NCBI RefSeq assembly: GCF_003240585.1
Contig: NZ_PCDP01000003.1
Coordinates: forward strand, 1 to 64,000
Length of the DNA: 64,000 bases
Source: Arminella tubonensis
GTDB lineage: Bacteria; Pseudomonadota; Alphaproteobacteria; Rhizobiales; Rhizobiaceae
Direction: 5' to 3'
This document shows, one piece after another, positions 17,277-25,506 of the stretch. Position 1 is the stretch's first letter, and the number at the start of each line of letters is the position of its first letter. The translations under genes were made by a program, and so were the position numbers. The notes below the pieces were generated by a model that worked only from the letters and a program-made list of their open reading frames with translations, did not search any database and was not told the DNA's origin.

Positions 17277-18932
17277 CTATCGGGCGCTTGCCAGCGCATC
17301 AGGCGGACGACGGCACGGGGCGAAGACGTCCAGTGATGGATCGTAGACCTTGGTGGCAACGTCCATCAGTCCGAGTACGCTGTGAAAGAAATTGTCGTGG
17401 GAATAGGTCGCACCGGCATGGTTTGAGAGGCAGCTCATGTCGTATCCCGCCGACTTTGCCAGATCGTCCGCCACCCAGACCAGAAACGGAACACGCGTCT
17501 GATGGTCCGGCGCGAGGAGATAGGGGGTGCCGTGCAGATAAATTCCGTTTTCACCGAGTGACTCGCCGTGATCGGAAACGTAGACCACGGCGCCGGCCAT
17601 CGTCGTCGAGCGCTCTTTCAGCTTGTCTATGACGGTCGCGACGACATGATCGGTGTAAAGGATCGTATTGTCGTAGGCATTGGTAATCTCTTCAGGGGTG
17701 CAGCTGCCGAAATCATTTGCGCGGCAATCCGGTTTGAAGCGACGGAACTCTTCCGGATAGCGCTCGAAATAGGCTGGGCCGTGGCTGCCAAGCTGGTGCA
17801 GGACCAGCACGCTGTCTCCCTTGACGTGGTCGAGCCAGTTGTCGACCTTGTCGAGCAGAATTGCATCCAGGCATTCGCCTGCATTGCAGAAGCGTGGATC
17901 GTTCAAATTGGGAAGATATTCGTAAGGAACGCGATCGGTCACGTGATAGCTGCCGGTGTCATTGTCGAGCCACGACACGCCGACCTTCGCATGGCCGAGC
18001 ACATCAAGCAGATTTTGCGTGGCGAGTGCCTTCCTGTGCGAATATTCTGCTCGCGTATAGATGGAGAACATGCAGGGGATCGATGTCGCGGTCGCCGTTC
18101 CGCAGCTGCTGGTATTCGGGAAATAGACAACGTCCCGCTTTTCGAGCTCGGGATTGGTCTTGCGCGCATAGCCGCCGAGCGAAAAATTGGACGCACGTGC
18201 CGTTTCGCCGGCGACAATAATCGTCACGCGCGGCTTGCCGCCGGCATTCACCCTGTGAGCATCGGTGCCCAGGGGTGCCGCGACGATATTGGAATCCTTC
18301 TCGGAGCCAACGGCGTAGCTAACCGCACTGTTGATCGGCATGAAAGGATTAAGCGTCGACACAATGTCGCGATGCGCACGGCCGACGCCGGCAAACGTCT
18401 TGTAGCAGCTCAGCCCAGCGACGGCGAAGATTGCAAAGCACGACAGGATCACAGCGGTGTTGTGGGCAAGCTTCGGCAATATCCGACGATGATCGATCCG
18501 CACCCACGCGACCAGCAGTGAAGGCAACAGGCCCGTGAGCAACAGGTGCATGGCAAAGCGGAAGGTAATCAGGTGTCCCGCCTCGGCGCCGGTCGAGACC
18601 GCTGCATTTCTAATCATTTCCTTGTCGACGATCACACCGAACTGATCGTTGAACCACGATGCCGACGACGCCACGAGAATGAAGAAAATGAGAATGGGCT
18701 TTGTGACATACTTCGCCGAAAACAGCGTGACCACAGCCATGAAAAGCGCTGAAATACCAATGACGAAGGCTGCAAGAGCCAGCGGATCGAACAGCAGGTA
18801 GCCATAGGCCTTTACCCAGAAAGTCCGGTTGGTGACCACTAGCAGATAAAGCGTGGTCAAAAGGCAAAGCGTAACGCTACCCAGTCTCGGGCGGGCTAAA
18901 ACTGCCCCGCCCCTGTTGGCACGATCTTTCAA
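17277..18932 (-). CDS. eptA: Lipid A phosphoethanolamine transferase, EptA/PmrC-type
   Basis: A 551-residue inner-membrane enzyme: five membrane segments in residues 1 to about 180, then a periplasmic sulfatase-fold domain. Metal and catalytic motifs are present: GETARASNFSLGGY (Glu243), SCGTATATSIPCMFS with the probable nucleophile Thr279, and VVYVSDHGESLGENGIYLHG. Family members move phosphoethanolamine from phosphatidylethanolamine to lipid A, lowering negative charge and giving cationic-peptide resistance. Several Cys residues fit the periplasmic disulfides of the family. It is divergent from a receiver-only response regulator, recalling the pmrCAB arrangement. Confidence 0.9.
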   Translation of the reverse strand: MKDRANRGGAVLARPRLGSVTLCLLTTLYLLVVTNRTFWVKAYGYLLFDPLALAAFVIGISALFMAVVTLFSAKYVTKPILIFFILVASSASWFNDQFGVIVDKEMIRNAAVSTGAEAGHLITFRFAMHLLLTGLLPSLLVAWVRIDHRRILPKLAHNTAVILSCFAIFAVAGLSCYKTFAGVGRAHRDIVSTLNPFMPINSAVSYAVGSEKDSNIVAAPLGTDAHRVNAGGKPRVTIIVAGETARASNFSLGGYARKTNPELEKRDVVYFPNTSSCGTATATSIPCMFSIYTRAEYSHRKALATQNLLDVLGHAKVGVSWLDNDTGSYHVTDRVPYEYLPNLNDPRFCNAGECLDAILLDKVDNWLDHVKGDSVLVLHQLGSHGPAYFERYPEEFRRFKPDCRANDFGSCTPEEITNAYDNTILYTDHVVATVIDKLKERSTTMAGAVVYVSDHGESLGENGIYLHGTPYLLAPDHQTRVPFLVWVADDLAKSAGYDMSCLSNHAGATYSHDNFFHSVLGLMDVATKVYDPSLDVFAPCRRPPDALASAR

Positions 18933-19159
18933 CTAGCTGTCTCCGAAATGCTGTGGCGTGCGGAACCGGTGGCGATCCCAGCGTGGCGACATGTCGTCCA
19001 CCCGGACCACCGAGGCACGCGACCTTGCCCGCCTTTTCTGACATTTACCTGAATAAAGGCGACAATAAGATTGGGCGTTCTGCGGTCAAGGGGCAGAGAC
19101 GTACCTTCAGGTGTTTGTCAGCATTACCAGTCATCGTCCGAGGTCGCAATAAATGGAGC

Positions 19160-19606
19160 ATGTCGTTGCGAATACTCTTGGTCGAAGACAACATCCTGAT
19201 CGGCAACGCCGTGCGCGACCATGTCGCGGCGGACGGCTGGGAGGTGGATTGGGCTACGGACTTGATGATGGCGACGAAGGCCGTGGACCAGACGCGCTAC
19301 GCGGTCATCCTTCTCGATCTTCGCCTGCCCGATGGCAGCGGTCTGGATCTCCTACGGCATCTTCGCAATGGATCACGCTTGATGCCCGTCATCATTCTTT
19401 CCGCCTACGATCAGATCTCGGATCAAATCGAGGCGCTTCGCATCGGCGCCGTTGACTATCTGGTCAAGCCTTTCGATCTCAGCGAACTCATTTCGCGGAT
19501 CAGTCGAATTGCCACCCCGTTCAAACTCAACCCTTCGATAGACCGACCTGACGTCCCTGCAGTGGAAGTTAGCTGCCGTCACCCTTTCGCGCCGCCGCTC
19601 GCGTAG
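19160..19606 (+). CDS. Receiver-only response regulator (OmpR/PmrA-like, lacking the DNA-binding domain)
   Basis: A 148-residue protein: one complete receiver domain (LRILLVEDNILIGNAV, phospho-acceptor Asp in VILLDLRLPDGSGLDLL, switch Thr position occupied by Ser in IILSAYD, Lys in YLVKPFDLSEL), then about 25 low-complexity residues and a stop. The sequence is closest to OmpR-type regulators such as PmrA/QseB, but the C-terminal winged helix is missing. The ATG at 19160 has GGAG close upstream; the open frame extends further upstream without a credible start. It is divergent from eptA, and its 3' end overlaps the convergent membrane gene by 38 bp. No histidine kinase is adjacent. It may be a truncated remnant. 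Confidence 0.75.
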   Translation: MSLRILLVEDNILIGNAVRDHVAADGWEVDWATDLMMATKAVDQTRYAVILLDLRLPDGSGLDLLRHLRNGSRLMPVIILSAYDQISDQIEALRIGAVDYLVKPFDLSELISRISRIATPFKLNPSIDRPDVPAVEVSCRHPFAPPLA

Positions 19607-19799
19607 CCCGAGACAAGCTTGCGCCAAGAATAACAAGACAACCGAACAGGAAGACAATTGCGACGACGAGTCCGTCGATGTGGGCGACTTTGACGGCGGT
19701 GATCGCTGCTAGGACGAGCGCAAACGCCGCCAATGCCAGGGCACCGTCATCGACGAACAGGCGAAGTATTTCAGCCGCGACGTTTCTAAGGCCGCTCAC
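19569..19799 (-). CDS. Small two-helix membrane protein
   Basis: A 76-residue protein starting at GTG 19799, whose GTGA overlaps the stop of the upstream membrane gene by 4 bp, strongly suggesting translational coupling. Two hydrophobic segments are seen (ALALAAFALVLAAITAV and GLVVAIVFLFGCLVILGA), followed by a basic tail (ATRAAARKG). The longer frame running upstream lies antisense-like within the neighbouring gene and is discarded. Function unknown; likely a partner subunit of the COG4280-like protein. Confidence 0.6.
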   Translation of the reverse strand: MSGLRNVAAEILRLFVDDGALALAAFALVLAAITAVKVAHIDGLVVAIVFLFGCLVILGASLSRATRAAARKGDGS

Positions 19800-20539
19800 A
19801 GGACCACCAAGCTGCCGGCACGACGGCGCAACGTGCGAACTGCAACGAGGGAAAATATCGCCAGGACCGCCAATATTCCAAGCAGCGATATGTCCGCCCC
19901 CGGCCAATCTGCGCCCAGCCCTTCTCCGATCCAGAAGATTCCGAAAGCGCTCAATAGCAGCCCGACCACGAACTTCAGGCTGTTTTCAGGAACCGTGGAC
20001 AACGGTTTGCGCAACAGCAACCCGATGCAGCCAACCACCAGGAAAGCCAGAGCCGCACCACCACTGGCATATCCGATCAGGCCGTTTCCAGCCCCAGTTG
20101 CGATAACGATAAAAACCACCTCGACGCCCTCGAGCAGAACCGCCTTGAAGGCAACGGTCCCCGCAAGCATCTCAGCCCTTCTATCAGCGGATTGCCGCGC
20201 AAGGCTATCGACCTCGGCACCGAAGGCCTTGGCTTCGTCATGGAGTGCGATGAACCCGGAGGCCCGCAGGATCGCCTTTCTAAGCCACCGCAGGCCAAAC
20301 AGTATGAGAAGCGTGCCGATAATAAGCTGGATAAGGTCGAGGGGAATAAGACCGAGGAGAGGACCGAGAAAAACCACCAGCGCGACCAGCACCGCCAGCG
20401 CCACTGCCGACCCGAAGAGAGCAGGCCGCCAGCCTTGCGTGATCCCGACCGCCAGAACAATCGTAAATGCTTCGACGACCTCCACGAAGGAGCCGAGAAA
20501 CGACGCGATGAATGCAGAGGCGACCGTCGTTGCTGTCAC
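19796..20539 (-). CDS. COG4280-like integral membrane protein
   Basis: A 247-residue polytopic membrane protein with about six hydrophobic helices. It carries two similar acidic intramembrane motifs, SFVEVVEAFTIVLAVG near the N-terminus and VLLEGVEVVFIVIATG near the middle, each with an E-x-x-E pattern. This gives it the look of an inverted-repeat transporter comparable to Ftr1/LysE-like folds, with acidic residues that could bind a cation. No member is characterised that I can name. It is translationally coupled to a small membrane protein and lies between the response regulator and the PAP2 gene. Confidence 0.7.
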   Translation of the reverse strand: MTATTVASAFIASFLGSFVEVVEAFTIVLAVGITQGWRPALFGSAVALAVLVALVVFLGPLLGLIPLDLIQLIIGTLLILFGLRWLRKAILRASGFIALHDEAKAFGAEVDSLARQSADRRAEMLAGTVAFKAVLLEGVEVVFIVIATGAGNGLIGYASGGAALAFLVVGCIGLLLRKPLSTVPENSLKFVVGLLLSAFGIFWIGEGLGADWPGADISLLGILAVLAIFSLVAVRTLRRRAGSLVVL

Positions 20540-20600
20540 GCCATCATTTCCGTTTGAACCTGCCTATAAACATCTTTTCATATTGCCGAGTGAAAGCAAG

Positions 20601-21362
20601 CTAGGCAACTTCACGGGGTTGTCGCATGGTCTCGGCGACGACGAGCACGCCGGCAAAGATGACCAGGGAGGAGAGCCAACCCAGCACCGCATCCGACAGA
20701 TAATGCGCGCCGGTTAGAACACGCAATGTCGGGATGGAGATCGAAATTACGGCCAGAGGCAAGCCCACAGGCAGTCGCCAGCGTGCCGGCAGGAGCAGGA
20801 TAAGACAAAATAGCCAGCCGGCGGAAGAGGCCTCGCCTGAAATGAAAGAGCAGTTCTTGAGACATTTTCCGGCGAACGAGCCCGCTTGGACGAAATCGAG
20901 ATTACCACCGAAAAGCAGCGTGTTGCGAGGCCGTGGACGGCCCGAAAAGCTTTTCAGGATAAGGTTTACCAGCACGCCGCAGCCCATCGCCAACGAGACC
21001 AAGGCGGCGAGGCTCATCTTGACCTCAGGCGTTTTCCAATCCTTCCCTAGCCGCCGCCGCGACATCACGATCAGCCCTAACAGGATGGCGATTGCTATGT
21101 AGGGCAGTGCCAGGAACACAGTTCTGGCCGCCATGAAAAACGGGTTCTTGTCCAACTGGAATGCACCGCAGGTCTTGCTGATCGCATCCAGTACGCCGCA
21201 GTCACGCTGCGAGAAAACGCTGCGCGCGGCGGCAAGGTCGAGTTCGGGAAATCTGTTGAAGATGATGAGCAGGACCCACCAAAGCGCGAATAGCGTCAAG
21301 AACGATGCAAGTGCCTTGCTGATCCACATGGATCTTGTCAGGGAGCCCGCATAAATCTGCAT
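20601..21362 (-). CDS. PAP2 superfamily lipid phosphatase (possibly lipid A- or phosphatidylglycerol-phosphate-directed)
   Basis: A 253-residue membrane protein with about six helices and the three PAP2 phosphatase motifs: KSFSGRPRP, CSFISGEASSAGW (the usual PSGH is ISGE here) and RVLTGAHYLSDAVLG. The ATG at 21362 has GGAAGG upstream; the longest frame would need a TTG start. In many bacteria a PAP2 enzyme accompanies eptA/pmrC. Rhizobia use such enzymes (LpxE, LpxF) to remove lipid A phosphates. Which phosphate, or whether the substrate is lipid A at all, cannot be told from sequence. The SGE variation in motif 2 is notable. Confidence 0.8.
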   Translation of the reverse strand: MQIYAGSLTRSMWISKALASFLTLFALWWVLLIIFNRFPELDLAAARSVFSQRDCGVLDAISKTCGAFQLDKNPFFMAARTVFLALPYIAIAILLGLIVMSRRRLGKDWKTPEVKMSLAALVSLAMGCGVLVNLILKSFSGRPRPRNTLLFGGNLDFVQAGSFAGKCLKNCSFISGEASSAGWLFCLILLLPARWRLPVGLPLAVISISIPTLRVLTGAHYLSDAVLGWLSSLVIFAGVLVVAETMRQPREVA

Positions 21363-21642
21363 CTCGAAATTCGACCTTCCGCAATTGACCGCCAAAGGAC
21401 AATGGAACGCCAATTCGTTCGACCGAACGAAATCGTGCCATCCTAAGTCCAAGCTGGACTAGGGCAGAAGGCTGACAGGAGCCTGAAGGAAGGACCGATT
21501 GTTGATGAAATGTCGGGCAGATCGCACGCTGCGGGGCTGCGGTACTGCATTGTTCACTTTCGTGATCAGGATATGGTTGTTGAGGCAAGGTTTCAATCGG
21601 CGGTCTGGATAGAGCAGCCTGTCAATATCGAGATCGGGAACG

Positions 21643-23136
21643 TCAGGTCGCCGCAGGAGGGGCGCCTTCGCGTAGAAGCGCACGCAGCGCTTCCATGTCG
21701 GAGCCCAATGGCCGGTCGTCGGCATAGTGGGCAACGCGGTCTCGCACCATTTCGTAAATCGCCCCCGTGCCAGCGGCGCGCGACGCTGTACCAGCGAGAA
21801 AATCATGGGCTTGCGTTGCAGCCATCAGCTCGATTGCCAGGATATATTCGGCATTGTCGATCACGGCGAGGAGCTTGTTTGCGGCGGCGGTGGGGTGGGC
21901 GAGGAAGTCCTCCTGAAGCGCCGAAGTCAGTCCGCCATCCGTGCTTGCCGGCGCGGCCAGACGACGGTTTTCGTTGCCGAGCGCCGCGGCGGTGTATTGC
22001 GCGATCATCAGACCGGAATTGCTGCCAGCGTCGCTTGCCAGAAAAGCCGGCAGGCCGCTCACCAGCGGATTGACGAGCCGATCCATGCGTCGCTCGCTCA
22101 TTGCACCGATCTGGGCCAGTGCGATCGCCAGACTGTCGGCGGCAAGGCCAAGGGCCGGCGACACGGCGTGTGCCTCGGAGGACACCACCGGGTGCTGCGG
22201 CGTGCCCGATACTGCCGGATTGTCTGTGACCGAAGCGAGTTCCTGATCGACCGCGCGAGCCGAATTGTCGAGCACATCGCGCGCGGCACCGTGAGCATGC
22301 GGGATGGATCGGAGGCTCAAGGCATCCTGCGTGCGTTTGCCGAAGGCCGCGGCGATGATGCCGCTTCCCTCAAGCCTTTTGCGCAGCGACGCCCCGACCA
22401 TGGCCATGCCCTTCGAGACCTTGAGCGCCAGGACCGTCTCGTCAAAGGCCGCCATCTGGCAGCCGGCTGCTTCCAGCGTCAGCGCGGCAACTGCGTCTGC
22501 CCAATCGAGCAGCCGTTCAGCGCGAGCAAGCCCTACGCTCGAAAGACCGGTGGCGCATGCCGTGCCATTAACGAGGCTGAGGCCTTCCTTGGCCCCGAGT
22601 GTCAGTGGCGAAAGGCCGATCGCCACCAGCGCCTGGCCGCCGCTCATCGGCGTGCCGGCGACCTTTGCCCTGCCCTCACCGATCAGAACAAGCGCCGTGT
22701 GGGCATTGTGCGTCAGATACCCAGCCGAGCCTTTCGAGGGGATGTCGGGAATGCAGTCCTTTTCAAGGAAGGCCGCAAGATGCCGAACCACCTCGGGGCG
22801 GACGCCTGAGTAACCGTGAGCGAAATTGGCGATCTGTGCTGCAATGATGGCACGCACTTCGCGCGGGGCGAGCAGATCGCCAACCCCGCAGGCGTGGCTG
22901 AGAATGATGTTGCGCGAAAGCCTGGTTTGGGATTGGCGGTCGACGACCGTGTCGGAGAGAGCGCCGACGCCGGTGTTGATGCCATAGGCGCGCACGCCGG
23001 TCTCGACGATACTGGCAACGACCTTGCTCGCATGCTCGACGCGCGCCCAGACGGCCGGTGCCAGCGACAGGCCGGCGCCCTCCGCCACCTTGGCGACATC
23101 GCGCCAGCGAAGGACGGTCTCGATGGTCACGGTCAT
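21643..23136 (-). CDS. Histidine/phenylalanine ammonia-lyase family protein lacking the MIO-forming Ala-Ser-Gly triad
   Basis: A 497-residue homologue of HutH along its full length. Kept positions, by alignment with the true HutH at 31430-32965: Tyr in YGINTG, His in LSHACG, Asn in VNGT, Gln and Arg in QDALSLRS, Glu in LQEDF. The MIO loop is changed: HutH reads [17 protein letters not shown], this protein KGSAG-YLTHNAHTA, exactly three residues shorter, so no MIO can form. The HutH QDPYC Tyr is Leu here. Start ATG 23136 is preceded by GGAA and lies 4 bp from the ATPase stop. It is the last gene of an amino-acid ABC operon. It is either catalytically different or a binding/regulatory protein. 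Confidence 0.88.
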   Translation of the reverse strand: MTVTIETVLRWRDVAKVAEGAGLSLAPAVWARVEHASKVVASIVETGVRAYGINTGVGALSDTVVDRQSQTRLSRNIILSHACGVGDLLAPREVRAIIAAQIANFAHGYSGVRPEVVRHLAAFLEKDCIPDIPSKGSAGYLTHNAHTALVLIGEGRAKVAGTPMSGGQALVAIGLSPLTLGAKEGLSLVNGTACATGLSSVGLARAERLLDWADAVAALTLEAAGCQMAAFDETVLALKVSKGMAMVGASLRKRLEGSGIIAAAFGKRTQDALSLRSIPHAHGAARDVLDNSARAVDQELASVTDNPAVSGTPQHPVVSSEAHAVSPALGLAADSLAIALAQIGAMSERRMDRLVNPLVSGLPAFLASDAGSNSGLMIAQYTAAALGNENRRLAAPASTDGGLTSALQEDFLAHPTAAANKLLAVIDNAEYILAIELMAATQAHDFLAGTASRAAGTGAIYEMVRDRVAHYADDRPLGSDMEALRALLREGAPPAAT

Positions 23137-23140
23137 GATA

Positions 23141-23911
23141 TCAGCTTCCGAAATGTCCGATGAATTGGCGAAAGGCTGGAGATGCGCCACCGCCGAACAT
23201 TTCGTCCGGCGTGCCAGTGCTCTCGACCAGGCCTTCGCGCATGAATACGACGCGGTTGGAGACGTTGCGGGCAAAGCTCATCTCGTGGGTGACCACCAGC
23301 ATGGTCATGCCCTCCTCCGCCAGTGCCCGCATCACACGCAGCACCTCGCCGACCAGTTCGGGATCGAGTGCCGATGTCGGCTCGTCGAACAGCATGACCT
23401 TCGGCTTCATCGCAAGCGCCCGGGCGATTGCCGCACGCTGCTGCTGGCCGCCGGACAGGTGCGCCGGATAGGCGTGGCGCTTGTCGACAATGCCGACCTT
23501 TTCGAGCAGCGTTTCTGCTTCTGCGACGCATTCCGCCCGGGGACGCTTCAGGACGTGCAGCGGCCCCTCGATCACGTTTTGCAGGATGGTCATATGTGAC
23601 CACAGATTGAACGACTGAAACACCATGCCGAGTTCGGAGCGGATGTGGTCCACCTGCTTGTGGCTTGCAGGGCGGCTCTTGCCGCCCTTATGGACCATGC
23701 GGATCAGCTCGCCATCAACCCAGATCTCGCCATCATTGGCGATCTCGAGCAGATTGATACACCGCAGAAACGTGGATTTTCCCGAACCGGATGAACCGAG
23801 CAGGGAGATGACATCGCCATCCTGCGCCTCGAGCGAAATGCCGCGCAGCACCTCGTGAGTGCCGAAGCTCTTGCGGATGTTGCGGACCGAAAGTCGGGTT
23901 ACTCCGGGCAT
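23141..23911 (-). CDS. Polar amino-acid ABC importer ATPase, HisP/GlnQ-like
   Basis: A 256-residue ATPase with Walker [11 protein letters not shown]-loop [13 protein letters not shown], signature [15 protein letters not shown], Walker [19 protein letters not shown] and switch His in VVTHEMSF. The insertion around [20 protein letters not shown] is typical of HisP-type (histidine/lysine/arginine/ornithine) ATPases. It is followed 4 bp later by the ammonia-lyase paralogue and preceded by two permeases, so the substrate is probably histidine or a related cationic or imidazole compound. Confidence 0.93.
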   Translation of the reverse strand: MPGVTRLSVRNIRKSFGTHEVLRGISLEAQDGDVISLLGSSGSGKSTFLRCINLLEIANDGEIWVDGELIRMVHKGGKSRPASHKQVDHIRSELGMVFQSFNLWSHMTILQNVIEGPLHVLKRPRAECVAEAETLLEKVGIVDKRHAYPAHLSGGQQQRAAIARALAMKPKVMLFDEPTSALDPELVGEVLRVMRALAEEGMTMLVVTHEMSFARNVSNRVVFMREGLVESTGTPDEMFGGGASPAFRQFIGHFGS

Positions 23912-23942
23912 TGTGTTTCCAATCCTGGTTCGGGCTGCAATG

Positions 23943-24647
23943 TCACGCCTTCAACGCCTGCGGAACGGCGCGGCGATGGCGGGACAGGCGGTGTTCGAGC
24001 AGACCCAGAGCCTGCAGGATGATGAAATTGAGGGCAAGATAGATGATCGCCGCACAAAGGAAGACCTCCATGGTGCGGTAGGTATGCGAAATCAGCCGCT
24101 GGGCAACGCCGGTCACTTCCCAGACGGTGACAAGGCTTGCAAGCGCCGTCGACTTCATCATCAGGACGATTTCCGTCGAATAGGCGGGCAGCGCATGGCG
24201 AAAGGCGATCGGGGCGATGACGCGACGCACGAGGAGAAAACCGGACATGCCGATCGAGCGAGCCGCCTCGATCTCTTTTGGAGAAACCGCGCGGATGCCG
24301 CCGCGGAAAATCTCGGCGCTATAACCTGCGGTGCAAAGCGCCAACGACAGCACTGCGCAGACAAAGGGTTCGCGCAGAAGCGGCCAAAGGAAGCCGTAGC
24401 GGATGAAACCGAACTGGCCGAGGCCGTAAAAGACCAGGAACATCTGGATCAACAACGGCGAGCCGCGGAAGACGAAAATATAGGCCTTGGCAAAGCCGGA
24501 CAGGACCGGATTGCCGCCAACCCGCATCCAAACGATCACGAGGGCGCCCAACCCTCCGAAGAAGACCGACAGCACGAACAGCGCGAGCGTCATCGGCAGG
24601 GCTGCCAGAAGCGTCAACATGGTCTGCGAAAGAAAGGCAAAATCCAT
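23943..24647 (-). CDS. Polar amino-acid ABC importer permease, HisM-like
   Basis: A 234-residue permease with five to six membrane segments and the HisQ/HisM-family sequences [20 protein letters not shown] and the EAA loop [21 protein letters not shown]. The ATG has AGG just upstream. It follows the other permease by 9 bp and precedes the ATPase by 31 bp. It forms the membrane channel with the HisQ-like subunit. Confidence 0.9.
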   Translation of the reverse strand: MDFAFLSQTMLTLLAALPMTLALFVLSVFFGGLGALVIVWMRVGGNPVLSGFAKAYIFVFRGSPLLIQMFLVFYGLGQFGFIRYGFLWPLLREPFVCAVLSLALCTAGYSAEIFRGGIRAVSPKEIEAARSIGMSGFLLVRRVIAPIAFRHALPAYSTEIVLMMKSTALASLVTVWEVTGVAQRLISHTYRTMEVFLCAAIIYLALNFIILQALGLLEHRLSRHRRAVPQALKA

Positions 24648-24656
24648 GATCGATCC

Positions 24657-25382
24657 TCAGGCCTTGCCCATGGCCGCGGACGGCATGCTGCGGTTGGCGC
24701 GACGTTCTGCGCGGTTGAAGACCTGATCCGAAAGGCTGGTCAAGATGAGGTAGAGGCAACCGCCGACGATGAAGAAGAGGAAATATTGCCGCGTCGAACC
24801 GGCAGCGACCTGGCTGGTGCGCATCAGTTCGGCAAGGCCGGTGACAGAGATCAGCGCCGAATCCTTGAGGCTCAACTGCCAGACATTGCCAAGGCCTGGA
24901 ATTGCAAAGCGCAGCACCTGCGGCATGATGATCCGGCGAAAACGCAGGCCGGTGCTCATGCCGATCGCAGCCGCAGCCTCCAGTTCGCCCTTGGCGATGG
25001 CCAGATAGGCGCCACGAAACACTTCCGCCTGGTAGGCACCGGAGATGATGCCGACGGCCAATGCGCCGGCGGCGAACGAAGGCATACCAAGAAAACCTTC
25101 ATAGCCAAGCGCCTTGCCGACCGAGGTGATCGCGCTCGATCCGCCAAAATAGATGAGATAGATGATCAGTAGTTCCGGAACGCCGCGAAACACCGTGGTG
25201 TAGACGTTGCCGAGGGCCACAGCCAAAACGTTGCCCGACAGCTTGGCGCCCGCAACGATCGTGCCCAACACGGCGCCGATCGCCAAGGCGGCCGCCGTCA
25301 CGGCGAGCGTTAACGCGGTCGCGGCGAGGAGCAACGCTCCCCATCCGGTCGAGCCGAAGCCAAGCAGTTCCAATGTCGCCAT
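24657..25382 (-). CDS. Polar amino-acid ABC importer permease, HisQ-like
   Basis: A 241-residue permease. It contains VFRGVPELLIIYLIYFGG and the EAA loop GELEAAAAIGMSTGLRFRRIIMPQV. I set the start at ATG 25382 (MATLELLGFG). The ATG at 25469 that would add 29 residues lies at the foot of a perfect hairpin and the added sequence does not look like a permease N-terminus. It pairs with the HisM-like subunit downstream. Confidence 0.87.
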   Translation of the reverse strand: MATLELLGFGSTGWGALLLAATALTLAVTAAALAIGAVLGTIVAGAKLSGNVLAVALGNVYTTVFRGVPELLIIYLIYFGGSSAITSVGKALGYEGFLGMPSFAAGALAVGIISGAYQAEVFRGAYLAIAKGELEAAAAIGMSTGLRFRRIIMPQVLRFAIPGLGNVWQLSLKDSALISVTGLAELMRTSQVAAGSTRQYFLFFIVGGCLYLILTSLSDQVFNRAERRANRSMPSAAMGKA

Positions 25383-25432
25383 TGCCAGGGTTCCCGTCGT
25401 GGGCGGTGCGTGGCCCCAAGTCTTGAGAGCAT

Positions 25433-25493
25433 AGCATGACCATTCCGGCATGAAAGCTGGGATGGTCATGCTCCCGGCTTTGGGGCCGGGAGC
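25433..25493 (-). promoter_or_regulatory. Two overlapping intercistronic hairpins between binding protein and permease genes
   Basis: Reading leftward, the first structure has arms GCTCCCGGC / GCCGGGAGC (25485-25493 and 25470-25478, loop 6). The second has arms AGCATGACCAT / ATGGTCATGCT (25462-25472 and 25433-25443, loop 18). They share bases 25470-25472, so both cannot be fully formed at once. Neither has a U-tract. They probably stabilise the binding-protein mRNA; alternative folding could tune downstream permease expression. Confidence 0.5.
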
Positions 25494-25506
25494 AGAGACC
25501 AGGAGA

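Noticed and set aside
22700-22760. Frameshift or base-calling error as the cause of the missing ASG triad
   Set aside because: The frame is continuous on both sides, the difference is exactly nine bases, and other positions in the same protein (QDALS for QDPYC) are also changed, so a real divergence is more likely.
21727-22809. 360-codon rightward open frame opposite the triad-less lyase
   Set aside because: Shadow; the leftward frame has clear full-length similarity to HutH.
23859-25172. 437-codon rightward open frame opposite the amino-acid permeases
   Set aside because: Antisense to two permeases with EAA loops; no ribosome site and low-complexity Asp/Arg/His-rich translation.
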